Assembly: GCA_024803745.1 (NCBI GenBank)
Contig: JANJXV010000162.1
Location: 2,044,810-2,108,809, forward strand
Direction of reading: 5' to 3'
Origin: Megascapheus bottae
Lineage: Eukaryota > Chordata > Mammalia > Rodentia > Geomyidae
Length of the DNA: 64,000 bases
Below, one piece after another: positions 35,280 through 47,126 of this stretch; position 1 is the stretch's first letter; each line of letters starts with the position of its first letter. The position numbers were made by a program, and so were the translations under genes. Below the pieces are notes generated by a model. It saw only the letters and a list, made by a program, of their open reading frames with translations, ran no database searches and had not been told where the DNA came from.

Positions 35280-36114
35280 AACTGCAGGACATTCTATTAC
35301 TCAGATATCTGAGATGTTATTTCAGGAAAAAAAACAAGCTTAAGAAAGAATTAGATCCAAGTAAGTAATGACAATATTCTTTTGCATATCTTTTTTTTTG
35401 TTCTCTGAAAGGAGGAAGTGTTACATTTAAAATATAAAAGTGTATTTAAAATCATGTACAGCACGTTCTAGCCATAAGTTGTAAGCTCCTAGCTTTTATT
35501 TTACTACCTTTCCCAAGGAAAGACTGCACAGGTTCACAGCACCTTCTCCTTTAAAAATGCTTTGTGATATAGACAAGTAGCAATTGTTATAAGAATTCCC
35601 AGTTCCTTATACACCTAATCCACTGTGACGCATTCCATTTGTTCCTTGTGTGCAAACTGCAGTTTTAGCTATTTCGTGCTATGAGATTGACTTATGTTAT
35701 TTCATTATTCTGGATTCCTGCCTTTAGATTTGCTTGAAAAAGGAATTTTCCCCCTAGTTTATCATGTTTCTCCTTTCTGAAGTTACTGATCTTCAATGTC
35801 TCAGATTACTCTTAGTCTGTTCAATGTCCTCCTTGTCTTTTCCATCGTATCTGACAACCATTTATATTAACAGTGTGTGTGGGTGTATGCTGAGCATTTT
35901 TGAAGTATAATAAATTATTTCTACTTTGAGCTCCATCTAATTAGACATCCTGACTGAAATTCTGCCTGTGGTTCACTGTTGCTAAACCATGAAGAGTTTC
36001 GGCTTAAACGGTGGTCTTTATTCCATCCATCTAATGAACGTTTGTAACTAAAGGAGTGATTTTTTTTTCTGCTCATTTTACTGGTCAAAATTATCACAGC
36101 GTTGGAATAACTGG

Positions 36115-36280
36115 AATTTGAAGGGAATTCAGAGACCATCTGGTCCAATCCTCTCCTTTGTTCAACTACGATAAATGAGCCTCAGAGCTTGAACACGTGG
36201 TGTCTGAACTAAAACTGGAATCTAGATCTCTGGTCTCCACGTCTGGTACCTCATTGCCTACTATGATTGCTATACTTTTT
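36115..36280 (+). repeat. Ancient MIR-like/tRNA-SINE core (unit A)
   Basis: agagaccatctggtccaatc, gataaatgagcctcagagct, aaaactggaatctagatctc and tctggtacctcattgcctac follow the layout of an ancient tRNA-derived SINE. The family is uncertain. Confidence 0.45.
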
Positions 36281-38164
36281 TCTTAAGTGAAATAGTGTTA
36301 TTGCCTAATTTTCAAAACAAAGAGATGCAGGGAATGAAATCTTGATTAATCAGGGATCTTTGGTTATCAGCAGCTGAACTTAACTCTGGCCATTTTAGAA
36401 AAAAAAATGTATTTTTCGGAAAGATCATTAGAGGATCACTGTGTTCCTCAACCCAGGTTGGAGTGTAAGGAAGAGAACTCAGGGTTTGGTCAGACCTCAG
36501 GAGTCTTCACATTCTAGTTGGCTGTCTGAATATCCTCATGTTTCCTGGGGATGGGAATGCATTACAGTCTCTGCTGTATTCTGTCAGTGTCATGAGCACA
36601 GTTGTAGACAAGGGCCACAAAACCTAGCAGGTGAGGTCTGGACCAGTTAAGTCTTCTGTGGTTGAGTTCTGCAAGAGTCTTGTGAACACTGTATTGTGTG
36701 AATGGTAAGGCTAAGATGTTACACCTCCAGTAAAGCCTAAAAGAATCCCACAAACAAACTAATGGTAGTGCTGTAGAAAACAAATGAGCATGTCCTTGTA
36801 GAGAAATTGATTAGCAATCCTGGTTTATCAAATAGGTCAATTTATAATAGAAGGTAATTACTAAAAATTCAGAACAGTTGGTTTAAGCCATAAGGACATT
36901 TTTCTGCCATGACCAAGTGATGCAATCAAGAAACCAGACACAGTTCATGCTTCTATATGCCATCTTTGCCTTGTTTGTTTGTCACCCTTAAATTGCTAGC
37001 TAATAGCTACAGAATGGCTGCCATGTATTACATTTATATTCTGAAATAGGAAGCAAGACTGTGTCCAAGACATCCAAAGAACTACTACTTCCCTTTATAT
37101 CCGAGGCTACATTTTTCGGTCCTGAGGCATCTGGCTTGTTTTCCCATCTATTTTATTGTAGACATATGCTCGGTGGATGCCAATTAAAAAGACAATGGAA
37201 TTAGAAAAAAATGACAGATTTACTCTCTGATAGTAGATTAAAAAATAACTATTCCCCTGCCCAAGAGGTGATTTTCCACAAGAAAATCACTGGCAGTTTT
37301 ATACCTAATGAAATACCATCGCAATTAGCCAAAAGAGAAAGGTGAGCAAGGCAGTTATGTAGGAGACCAATTTCCTTGCTCATTCGTTAGGGTGGTTTTT
37401 TTGTGTGTGAGAGTTGGAGCATGCAGGTCCCATGAAGAACAGATATATAGACTAAAAGACTGGTGAAAATTGACTATACAGGTATCAGAAAAACCCAAGA
37501 GAATTAAAAAAACATTTTTATGTGGTACATATTGAATGAGTGATTGAAATATGTGTTAACAGAAAGTATTCCCAATATATATTAATGCATCATGTATATA
37601 TATGTATATATGCATGTTGACTGTTTTATAAATGACAGTTTAAAAATGTATCCCAGGGAAACAGATAGCAATGTATACAAATGTTTACAAGAAATATGTT
37701 TATTACTTATAATTATGAAAACTGGCATAATTGCCTGGAAACAAGCAAAGGTTTATGTTTTTGAAGGCAGTATAATGAGTTCAAGAAAATTAAATGCTTC
37801 TGTGGAATAAATCAGGTTTGCAAATAAACCAGGTTTCCTCAAGAAAAAAATAATTGCATATTACGAACTATTATTTCTGCATTCTGAAATTGCTATATGT
37901 TTATACAAAGCTTATAATTCTCTAAAAAATACTCAGATTTTGCCTAGGGTAGACCTTTATTCTAAGACTGATTTTAGATGTAGAATTTTGCAATCAGTCA
38001 TCAAAACCTGTTTAAATTTTGATGTAGAATTTAGATTGAATGTAATGTTATTTGCAACTCATAAGTCTTAGAAACTGAGGTCAAATAGGTGCCTGCTGAT
38101 AAGTAGTACCTTCACCTCTCACTTGGAAAATTATTTACTCAACTACAAAGGTATTCCTGTTCAT

Positions 38165-38680
38165 TCTCCTCTACTTACTATTGGTTTTCTACCCAGCAGT
38201 CAGACTGAACTTTGATATGCTCATCCAGATGGTGACACATACACACACACTCAAACTTCCTAGAGCCTTCTATCACACTCAGTGATACCCTCAACCCCCT
38301 TTTCAGACTCATCTCTTCCTCTATTGCCTACCTCATCTTCTACAACACGTAATGTGGTCACAGTGGCTTCCTCATGGGTCTTAGCCTCACCTTGCTTCTA
38401 TGACTTTTGAGGACCTGTGAATATGTCTCTTCCTCTTCTTGGATAGAGGTATCTAAGATCCTGTCTGAAACCTTCAAATAGCTCATTTGCTAACCTCTCT
38501 CAAGTCTGTGTTCTGGTGCGTCTTCCTGGCCAGTAAGCAGAGTTTCATTTCTCTGTATCATTCTTTCTGTGTGGTGTGCCTGTTGTGCTTTGTATTTGGC
38601 TGTGAGTTCCACAAATGCGAGGATTTGTCTTCTTCTCTGTCGTATCCATATGAGTCACTGGGTCAGTGTTTAAACCATGT
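38165..38680 (+). repeat. Ancient L2-like LINE 3' end (unit A)
   Basis: The order cagcagtcagactgaacttt, cctcatgggtcttagcctca, gaatatgtctcttcctcttc and tgagttccacaaatgcgagg follows the 3' end of L2. The 66-codon plus-strand frame inside it, present in all three units, is incidental. Confidence 0.5.
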
Positions 38681-39654
38681 TTAATTTATATATCAATCCA
38701 TAAGTCCTTTGAATAAGTGGATCACTTACCACTTAGAGCCCATGGTTTCTAACTCCAAATGACATGTTTTTTTCCTTACTGCCCAATAGAACATCTGTAG
38801 AGTCATAGATTATATAGATAGATATGTATCAATTAATCTCTGATTAGGACATGCTTAGTATGGTTCTTCATTATACTGAGAAAATTTTATTTTCTTACAT
38901 AGCTGTGCATCTGGCAAGCAAGAAATGAAGATTTATGTACCTTAAGCTTATGATAATGTTGTTTTATAAGAATACTTCAAAGGGAAGAACATTTATATTC
39001 ATTAGAAAGTCTTTTTGACTTGTCCACAAAAATTCATCACAATTTATTTTTGCCTCTTGCTTAAGCATTGTGATGAATTAAAATAGATAATTAGATAAAA
39101 AGCTATTTATAATGTATCATAGCTATTGGTAACCTCAAAGTATTCAAAGCATCATTAATAGCAAAGTGCATAAAGATGGAGTAGTTCAGTTTGCCATTTA
39201 TAGTAAATTATGCAACCCTTTAAAGTAAAGCAAGAACTTGAGTAATGGATGATCCTGAAGATAATGTCAAGGGACTGGTGACAGTCAGTGGCAAGGGAAG
39301 CTAGGCTTTGAGAAAAATAGTTCTGTAAAATCTGTGTACCAGTTGCTCTTTTCCATCCTCACAATAACAATGCAGACCTATCCCATCCCTGACCTGTAAA
39401 TCCCTGCGTGTTACCCCCAGTCTCATGCTTCCGTCTTAACCCTCTGCCAACGCGGATTCTTTCTAATTACTGGAATCTTATTCCTTAAGCCTGCTGTAGA
39501 AAAGAAATTGTCAGTAATATTTTGGAAAATCCTTTTTATCTTTCTTAATTATTTATGAAAACTTGACATCAAGAGATGAGAAAATTCCTGCTAAAAATCA
39601 ACTAGCCCATAAAAGACGGGTTATGTATACACACATTTTATTATTTCTTTTGCA

Positions 39655-40300
39655 GTTTTTTTATTGTATTTTATTGTCGGGGAAATGAGGGGTGACATTT
39701 ACATCCATCAGGTAGTGGGTACCTTACTTCTTGAACATTGATTCCCCTTCTCATGTTTTTGTCCCCTTTCCCTCCTCCCCCAGTTACCTTGTTTTTACCC
39801 TTTCCTTTCCTATTTCAAATAAACAGATAAATGTATATACAAATACCAGGTAACAAAGTCAGATATGGTAACTACATGAGATTAACCACGAGGGGGGAAA
39901 AAGAAAAAAGAAATAACTTCACATAGTACATTAAAACAACAATCACTAAGATAAACCTCTTGTATCCATATCCTAGAGTTCGTTAGTCTCATCCTATATG
40001 GACATATATACATAGCTCTTCTTGCAGTTTTTTTTTTAAACAGAATTTTTGTACTTGTGGTTCTTTAAGTTGTTTCTATGTCTTGGCTACTGCAAGTAGC
40101 ATTTTGATTAGTATGAGAATGCTAATCTCTTCAATAATTTATTGCCCCTATTTCATAAAAATACCTAGAAGAGGGATTGTTATACCGTATGTATTTATTT
40201 TTTTGAAGCGTCTCCATAGTAATATTCATAGCAACTGCAATATCTTACACTTATCTATTGCTTTCTTAGTGATATATGCCAAGGACATTTGAGTATTCTG
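39655..40300 (-). mobile_element. Older L1 3' end, minus strand (unit A)
   Basis: Antisense L1 of an older subfamily: a T-rich start, attctcatgtttttgtcc-type 3' UTR sequence (39742-39765), then ORF2-derived antisense sequence with ctactgcaagtagcattttg and cctagaagagggattgttat. It is much more diverged than the other L1 tails, so it predates the unit duplication. Confidence 0.75.
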
Positions 40301-40898
40301 AAATTAGTTTTTTCTTTCTAGAGCCAAACAGGAGAACTTAGAGAGACCCAGAGGGAAAAGCAAGTCAGGCACAAATGTGATGGTGTTCGTACTATCACTG
40401 AGAGCACAATTACCAAACATGAGAGGGCAAAATGTCTTTGTTGCGTACTTTAAATCAGATTGCACTCTGTGAGTCAGGGGAGTGAATTTGGCCTACGGGT
40501 GTTTTTATTTGGTCAGTACAGTGTTCAATAAGCATTTTTGGAACCATTTATAAGTATCTAGTTGTATGAAACTTTAACATAAATTCCAAGTTTATTGATT
40601 GTTTATTTTTTTTGCAAATCAAATACCTGGCATAACAGTTCTGCCAATGTCATTACTTGACATTGAAGCTGAAACTAGGCCATTATTTCTTAGTGTTGGG
40701 TACATGCTTTTCAGGTTATCATTGTCTCCATGTATCTTGACCAATCCATTTATATTACCTGAGAGACATATGGATGAATTTGAGCTGTGGCATCTGATGA
40801 AGAGCTGTGCAAAAGCTGAGTATACCAGACAAATACCAGCTGAGTATACCAGAACTGGTATTTGTTTGTGTAACAACTAGTGGCACAAGATGGGATAC

Positions 40899-40990
40899 TT
40901 TTTTTCATATATTTTTATTGTAATTAATAGAAGGGTTACATGATATTTGCCAGATACCCTTTCACATGCCTTGGTCCCCATTTCCCTCCC
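40899..40990 (-). mobile_element. L1 3'-UTR fragment at the right end of unit A
   Basis: A T run, then ttattgtaattaatagaagg, agggttacatgatatttgcc, then gataccctttcacatgcctt. It ends at tttccctcccc, where unit homology also ends. Relative to the copy at 28273 about 28 bases are missing between two gata tetramers (at 40953). The same deletion is present at the B/C boundary (58180). Confidence 0.9.
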
Positions 40991-41696
40991 CTTATAATCT
41001 TGTATGAGTTAGTAAACAAAACTGCTCTGAGCAAAGCGTCAGCTCCTAAGCAGCAACAAGTCATGGCCCAAGCCAGTAAACAAAATATGTCTGACTTACA
41101 GGTAGATTGCTATGCTTGCCTTTGAAGCTAGATATTCAAGTAACCTGAATTTAATTGTAAAAGCTATGGAATGATATTTTCACACACATATAGTGTGTGC
41201 CCAGTGATCTAAGCTACAGTACTGATCAAAACTATCATAGGTGCTCTTTCTGGTAATACATGTGCCTGCTGCTCTTATCATGATTAGTTTCCTTTATTAT
41301 TTGGTCCAAACACATGATATCTGGCATTTACCTCATCATTAATCTTTCATTATTGTTGGAGTAAACAGTGATGTGATGAACATCCATTAGTGTAAAAATG
41401 TGCTGAAATGCAATCACATTGTTAAGATTTCTTGTACTTATTGGCTATAGTATCCGACAACATTTGATTTTTTATCAAATTCAGCTTAATGTATTTGGAA
41501 TCCATTTTTGATAACTGTGATACAAATGCCTTAGGGTTATTTTTTAAATAACCAGAAAATTAACCAAGGACCATTACGAAGTTCATCTGTCCTTTGGTGG
41601 CCTAATGTCTCCTTTACACTCATTTAAATTTTTTATTTTGTTTCATTTCATTAACCAACCTTGGTTTACATCCTCACTGTGATGAGGTAAGAGGTC

Positions 41697-41742
41697 ACAG
41701 AGAGAGAGAAAGAGGTGAGGGAGGGAGAGAGTGAGAGATATT
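41697..41742. repeat. (GA)n-rich low-complexity run
   Basis: Purine-only GAGA/GGGA run, interrupted. Confidence 0.75.
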
Positions 41743-42236
41743 TTGGAGGACATTCTCAGTTATCAGTTGCTGAAATGCCTATTTAATCAAGCAATCTGAT
41801 TTCTCAGGAGAATTTTACCTCCTGAATTCTAAATGCATGCTGACTGCTTTTCATAATGCACAGACATTTTTAAGCTTTTTTTAGTCTAATTCTTGCAGAG
41901 AGCAGAAGTGGCAAGAGCAGTAAGGCAGTCTGCTTTCCAGGGTGATATCTCTTGATGTTTGAAGCCACACTGGCTGTGAAGGAGCAGAGAAGAGGGCTAG
42001 CCGTCAGCTTTTCCTCTTGACCACTTCTAGTGTCGCCTAGGTCAAACTGATTAACCTTAAGAGACTCATTTCTCAGTAAAGTGAAGCTACCTACAGTTCG
42101 TATACTATGAATGCTTCTAAGAAAAGGTGGTTTTTTTGCACCTTTGAATACTAAGTTGTCACAGGTGAATTTCAGATTATTGGAAAATGAGATTGGCAGT
42201 GGTAATGATGAACCTAGAAGTCAATCAGAAGGAATA

Positions 42237-42325
42237 AAATACCTTTTCTTGCCTAGGCTGGCATCTAAGCATAATTCTCAGGCCTCAGCCGACTGAATAG
42301 CTAGGATTACTGGTGTGAGCCACCA
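42237..42325 (-). repeat. B1-like/7SL-derived SINE fragment, antisense
   Basis: ttgcctaggctggcatctaa, tcaggcctcagccgactgaa and ctaggattactggtgtgagc follow antisense 7SL-derived SINE sequence. Confidence 0.65.
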
Positions 42326-42335
42326 ATAATCATAT

Positions 42336-42388
42336 AAATATATATATGTATATATACACATATATATATGCATATGTGTACATATAAT
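42336..42388. repeat. TA-rich microsatellite
   Basis: Interrupted TA/CA units. Confidence 0.85.
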
Positions 42389-42551
42389 TAGCTTAGGCTT
42401 TCTATTTCATTAATTAGTATTATCTTTAATTAGTTGTACAAAGTAGTTATTCAGCATAGCAGCTTATGGATACAGCACGTGTTGATCAGTGTCACCCTGC
42501 ATTTGGAATTTTTTTCCAAGAATTTAGGTGATATTATGAAAACTAAACAGA

Positions 42552-43484
42552 ATGAAAGGAAGAAAGAATAAGAAGAGAAGAGCAAGTGGAGAAGTTCATG
42601 TTTGTGTGCCTTTGTCATTCTGCAGCTGCAGTTTCAGAGCAGGTCTAAGATTCTGGATGGATTTTCCCAGCCTCTCTGCCCTGTGTTGGCAAACAATCTT
42701 GAGAATAGCATCCCCTGAGCCCTGGGAGAGGAGAAAATGCAGCCCAGGTGCTTCCTCTGCCTCCAGTGGAAAAGTGAATCCTTGGCCAAAGGCATAGGCT
42801 TCTGTTTCACAGCTAGCCCCACCCCTTATTCTGCAGGGTAGCTGTCAGCTCCGATTAGCCTTTCTGACTGAGATTCATGAGCTGTATGAACAGTCTTCTT
42901 CCTTCAGCCCTCCTCCTCCAGCTGCAATAGTTGGCTATCTTTACTGTCTGATGAGCTGCCATAGCTGGCTGATGATCTTGTTGTCCAATCAGCATCCCTC
43001 GTATGCAAACCCCAGACTGACCTTGCTTTGTCTTTGCTTTTCCTATCCCTCTGATCCTCCTGTAGTTGAACCTTCTACCCCTGCTGTCTGATCTCACTGC
43101 TTCTCTAATCATCCTGGTCGCCAGTTTGATTAGCTGCTCCTTCCTCCCTCCCTCTTTTCCTGCTGCTACCAGATGTACTCAGGACCTGCTAATAACTCAC
43201 CATCGGTTCCTTCTGACCCTCCATTAGTGCTGCTTGATGATCAGCTTAATGTTTTTCCTCAGCAACTCTCTGATCTATTACTGTGTCCTATTACCACAGA
43301 CTCTTGTCCTCCTCCTGATGGCTTCTGTTTCTGTCTCCTACGTGATTTCCCTGTTATTGATCAAACCATTTTGATGGCAGACACATTTTCATATCCCGAG
43401 GTTGAGGTAACTTTTGGCAAGTGCATTCTAACTCCAGGTGCTGTCCTTACATCTTTCCCCAATGTTCACTGGTTATCTATGTAA
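42552..43484 (+). pseudogene. Possible decayed reading frame, origin unknown
   Basis: I do not recognise this. One plus-strand frame spans 311 codons with only three stops (42795, 43089 and 43131), fewer than random DNA would usually give. The open pieces are 42552-42794, 42798-43088 and 43173-43484. The middle piece contains SPPPPAA and PSDPP; the last contains PSDPPLVLLDD and CPPPDG, so proline-rich P-S-D-P-P blocks recur in the same frame about 150 bases apart. That could suit a retroviral Gag-like linker or a decayed host exon. But the DNA is pyrimidine-rich, which by itself depletes stop codons and encodes Pro/Ser/Leu. No signal peptide, membrane segment or catalytic motif is evident. 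Confidence 0.2.
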
Positions 43485-43605
43485 CCTGGGCAAATTACTT
43501 AACCATTCTGGGGCTTAATATCTTATTTCTCCAATTATTACAGTTATTTATTTAAGTAACAATTATTGAGCAACTACTATGTTAGGTACTGAGCTTCTAA
43601 ATGAA
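43472..43605. repeat. MIR-like fragments
   Basis: tatgtaacctgggcaaatta, cttaaccattctggggctta at the left, and aacaattattgagcaactac, tatgttaggtactgagctt at the right, both look like MIR parts but in opposite orientations. Confidence 0.5.
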
Positions 43606-43824
43606 ATATGCATATGGAAAGATTAGAGAGAGTCTCTCTCTATGCTTAAAGAGCAGGAGTTGAACGTTATTAGAACACAGTCAAATCACTTTTAACATTA
43701 ATATTTTTAAGCATCCTTTAATGTTTATTTTCCTCTTAAGCAAGTTACCTTGAGGTATAAACAGGAGGACTTCAGGCCAGGTATTAAGTATGAAGTCATA
43801 TTTCAAAAATAATGAATGTAATAC

Positions 43825-43915
43825 AGGCTGGAGGTACAGGTCAAGTGTCACAGTGCTCTTCCAGTAAGTGTGGGGCCTGAAATTCAACCCCCCCCCCAAA
43901 AAAGCAAAACCAAAA
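43825..43915 (+). repeat. ID-like SINE
   Basis: ggctggaggtacaggtcaag, tgctcttccagtaagtgtgg, ending in a C run and A-rich tail (43886-43915). Confidence 0.55.
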
Positions 43916-43917
43916 AT

Positions 43918-44112
43918 ACAAGAGCCAGGTGTTTGGCCTAATGGTAGAGTGCTTGCCTAACATGCACGAAGACCCAGGTTTAATTCCTCAGTACCACATA
44001 CATAGAAAAAAAGCTGGAAGTGGTGCTGTGGCTCAAGTAGTAGAGGTCTAGCCTTGACAAAGCTCAAGGACAGTGCCCAGACCCTGAATTCAAGGCCCAG
44101 TACTGGTTACAT
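43918..44112 (+). repeat. Two-module tRNA-derived SINE
   Basis: First module agccaggtgtttggcctaat, gtagagtgcttgcctaacat; second module gaagtggtgctgtggctcaa, ccttgacaaagctcaaggac. The copy ends 75 bases before the inverted-duplication breakpoint. Confidence 0.85.
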
Positions 44113-44187
44113 AAATAAATGAATAAAAGCACTGAAAATCTCCAAAAGTACAAGAAATAAAAAAGTAATGGAACAGGAAAAGATTAG

Positions 44188-44880
44188 AGGTAGAGAGGCT
44201 AATCTCAGTGGACTTATGGAAATCTTATGGAATCTCAGGAATCTTATGGAAAACACAATTCAGTGTTCAAGTACAGATTTTTGTTTAATTTGATATCTAA
44301 CAAGGAATACCATGTGGATATTAGGAACTGATACGAAGTTTTAAATATTTTTCAAATCATTTAACAGTTAATCAGTATAAAAGTTATAGGAAGGTAATCT
44401 TTTGTATTTTCTTTAGTAAAAATAATAAATTTTATCTTAATGTATTTTTGGTACATTGCATGATTATGAAGTTTTTTCCCAAAACATTAAGAGCTTTTGT
44501 CTTTTATTAAGTCTCTGAAGAAAGTTAATTGTCTTGATTTTCAAACAAGTGTCCTTCTGAAGAAGAACATCTAGAAAATACTCTGTATTCTAATTGAACT
44601 GAATAATGGCCTGAATGTGGCTAAAACTAACATCCACAAAGATGAGAAGTATTGTGTTCAAAGATAAGGAGTATTGAAATGCTTCATAGGGAAAGCTGGG
44701 TGTCTGGGAGTTATTGATGAACAAAGTCTTGGTCTAAATTCCTGGGTGCCTGATTGCCTCCAGAAAACACAGGAACATTGAGAGGGATAGAATTTGTTCA
44801 CTTGAGCATTCTGAAAACTCCCTGAGGACTCTAATAAAAGTTGGGTATAATAGACACACGAAATTGCTCAAAAGCTCATC
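44188..44880 (+). repeat. Right arm of the 0.69-kb inverted duplication
   Basis: Reverse complement of 1-691, with about ten differences noticed. The left breakpoint is at aggtagagagg (44188). At the right the matching sequence leaves the window, so the arm may extend beyond 44880. No coding capacity: the 65-codon frame here is incidental. Confidence 0.9.
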
Positions 44881-45599
44881 TTTTGAAGGTAAATACATAA
44901 AGCTTGAAAACCTTGAATACCTTTCTGACATTTTGCCATTAACATTACCATCATTTGTCTCAAATTTATTGTCTTCTTTAGTTCTTGCTTCTGAAATATT
45001 TTAGGGACCTCTCAGCATAGAAGCTCCCCCAATAAATCCTATTTACAACACTCATTTGTATGCTGGTGGAATTGAAAATGTTTTTTGAGGGGCCAGGTTA
45101 AAGCAGCTGCTTCACACTTGATTTATAGTTAGCACAAGTCCATTATTAACGTCAACTAACTGCACACTTGAGAAAATAGGTCAGAGATTCTCTGTCTAGA
45201 AAAGGGGTACGAAGATCAAATTGCAAAATCCCTATGACATATATTGAAGACTCTCCATCTTCTCTTCGTGAAGACTTACAAGAGTTACTTAAGATTCCAA
45301 ACAGGCCACCAAGGTTGTGTGGTCAGTAATTCAAAAGGATTGAATTGGGTAAAAACAAAATAAAACAAAACAAAACCCAAAGGAACTTTTTTCACACCGT
45401 ATAGTGTTATTTATTAATGAGTCAATTCATCCAGCCAATACTTTTCCTTCCCCTCTATATAGACTGCCAATAAGTGGTCTAGGTGCTGGTGAAAAGGCAC
45501 TGAACAAGAGAAAGTTTGTGGGTTTTGGTCCATAATTGTCCACTTTAACTTGGAAGTGTACACCTCTAAACCTCTGTGGATATGTAATGTAATATAGCT

Positions 45600-45603
<4 letters not shown>

Positions 45604-45679
<76 letters not shown>

Positions 45680-45682
45680 TCT
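45604..45682. repeat. Long (CT)n microsatellite
   Basis: About 72 bases of uninterrupted CT repeats, then an imperfect ccctctct. The minus strand reads as an Arg-Glu repeat, which is not a protein. Confidence 0.95.
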
Positions 45683-46222
45683 AGTCTTCTGTGAAACCGG
45701 TCCAATGTGAACGGGTTATAGCATGTATGAATCCAGTGCAATAGAATGTGCACATGCAAGTTACATGCAATCAGTTTAAGGATGGGTAGATGATACAGTC
45801 AGCTTAATGTTTTTTTTGCAAGGTTCAGAATCTTTCTCCACACAGCATATTACATGTAGTGCATTGGTTCAATCACCTACAGATATGTACCAAAGTCCAT
45901 CTGTAGGCAGCCAGTCTATGATGCAGGGCAAGATGGTTTCTCAAGACTCAGGAAAGTTTACATGGTAATAAGGTATTGTCTGTGCATTTTCCACTTGCAC
46001 TGAAGCTAACCAACCTCAGAAAACAGCCTGCCTCAGGCTATACACCAGAGGAACAATCTACTGACAGAAGCATCACATATACTGATTGCTATAGGAGACA
46101 GGAATAGAGCTGCTGCGGTCATAGGATAATGCACCTTACTCAGTCATTCTTAACTACAATAAACAAGAAAAAGAGGAAAACTGGGTTAGCTCTAGGTTAC
46201 CAAGAAAAGGATGGCTCACACC

Positions 46223-46422
46223 ATCCTTTTTTTGTTTTTGCCAGTCCTGAGCCTGAGCTCAGGGCCTGAGCACTGTCCTTGGGTTTTCTCAAGGCTAGAG
46301 CTCTACCACTTGAGCCTCAGCACCACTTCCAGCTTTTTTCTATGTATGTGGTACCGAGGAATTGAACCCGGGTCTTCATGCTTGCTAGGCAAGCACTCTA
46401 CCACTAGGCCAAACTCCTGCCC
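46223..46422 (-). repeat. Two-module tRNA-derived SINE, antisense
   Basis: tttttgccagtcctgagcct, cacttgagcctcagcaccac, then attgaacccgggtcttcatg and ccactaggccaaactcctgc. Well preserved. Confidence 0.85.
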
Positions 46423-47126
46423 TCCCACTCCCCCCACACACAATCCTTTTGCAGGGAGCACTCCAGAATGAGTTTACCTTACTTGCAGCACCTGCATCTT
46501 AACTAATACAGTAGATTATGTCTTTCACCCTTTAAAGACGCACTGAACTTGGATTCCTACTTCTTTGATGATGGGTTATGTTCTGTGTCACTGTATTTCA
46601 CATCTCCTTTAAAAATCATATATTTAATCAAAAAATTTACTCTTGGATCTATAATGGATTTTTAATGAGAAAGATAATTTTGATAATGTTTTGAATGGAT
46701 ACATAAGAGATATATTTTAATCTCTCCAATAAGGCATTATGTAATCACGTTTGCACTTAGAAAGCCAACACTGTAATTGTTCTTTTGGATTGAACAAATA
46801 TATTTTATTTTTGCATTCCTGGCTGATTCCTATGTATTTAACTAGAGATGGATGATTTATCTGCATTAGAATGTGCTCTTGTGGTTGTTATTAAAAATAA
46901 TAAAAGCGATGGCAATGGTACTCAATAAACACTATGTTGAAAAGGAGCTATACAACCTGTGTGAGGGACAAGAAGACAAAAAGGGAGAGATGAAAGGGTG
47001 CCTTTATCCAAAGAGAAATGTACTCTTCACCTAACTTATGACATCATAACCCTCTGTACATCATCTTCATAATAACAACCAAATAATAAGCTACAAAAAT
47101 AGAGAAAACTACAGAAAGTTTAACTC

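Larger units (their letters stand above)
33843..40990 (+). repeat. 7.1-kb segmental duplication, copy A
   Basis: Direct repeat of 51255-58210 (offset 17226 bases at both ends) and of 58186-64000 (offset 24342). Copy A starts and ends inside an L1 3' UTR. Its first and last 34 bases (33843-33876 and 40957-40990) are the same L1 sequence, so A is one unit plus a 34-base overlap. Against B and C it has scattered single-base differences (for example near 36010, 37167, 38062 and 38476) at which B and C agree. It contains no supported gene, only old repeats listed separately; the intervals 34155-35044, 35280-36114, 36280-38164 and 38685-39654 hold no identified feature. Confidence 0.95.

Noticed and set aside
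36441..36783. Small frames conserved in all three 7.1-kb units (69, 73 and 65 codons)
   Set aside because: Conservation is explained by the recent DNA duplication. They lie on both strands and partly in ancient repeats.
45427..45759. 110-codon frame with an Arg-Glu repeat
   Set aside because: Simple translation of the CT microsatellite.
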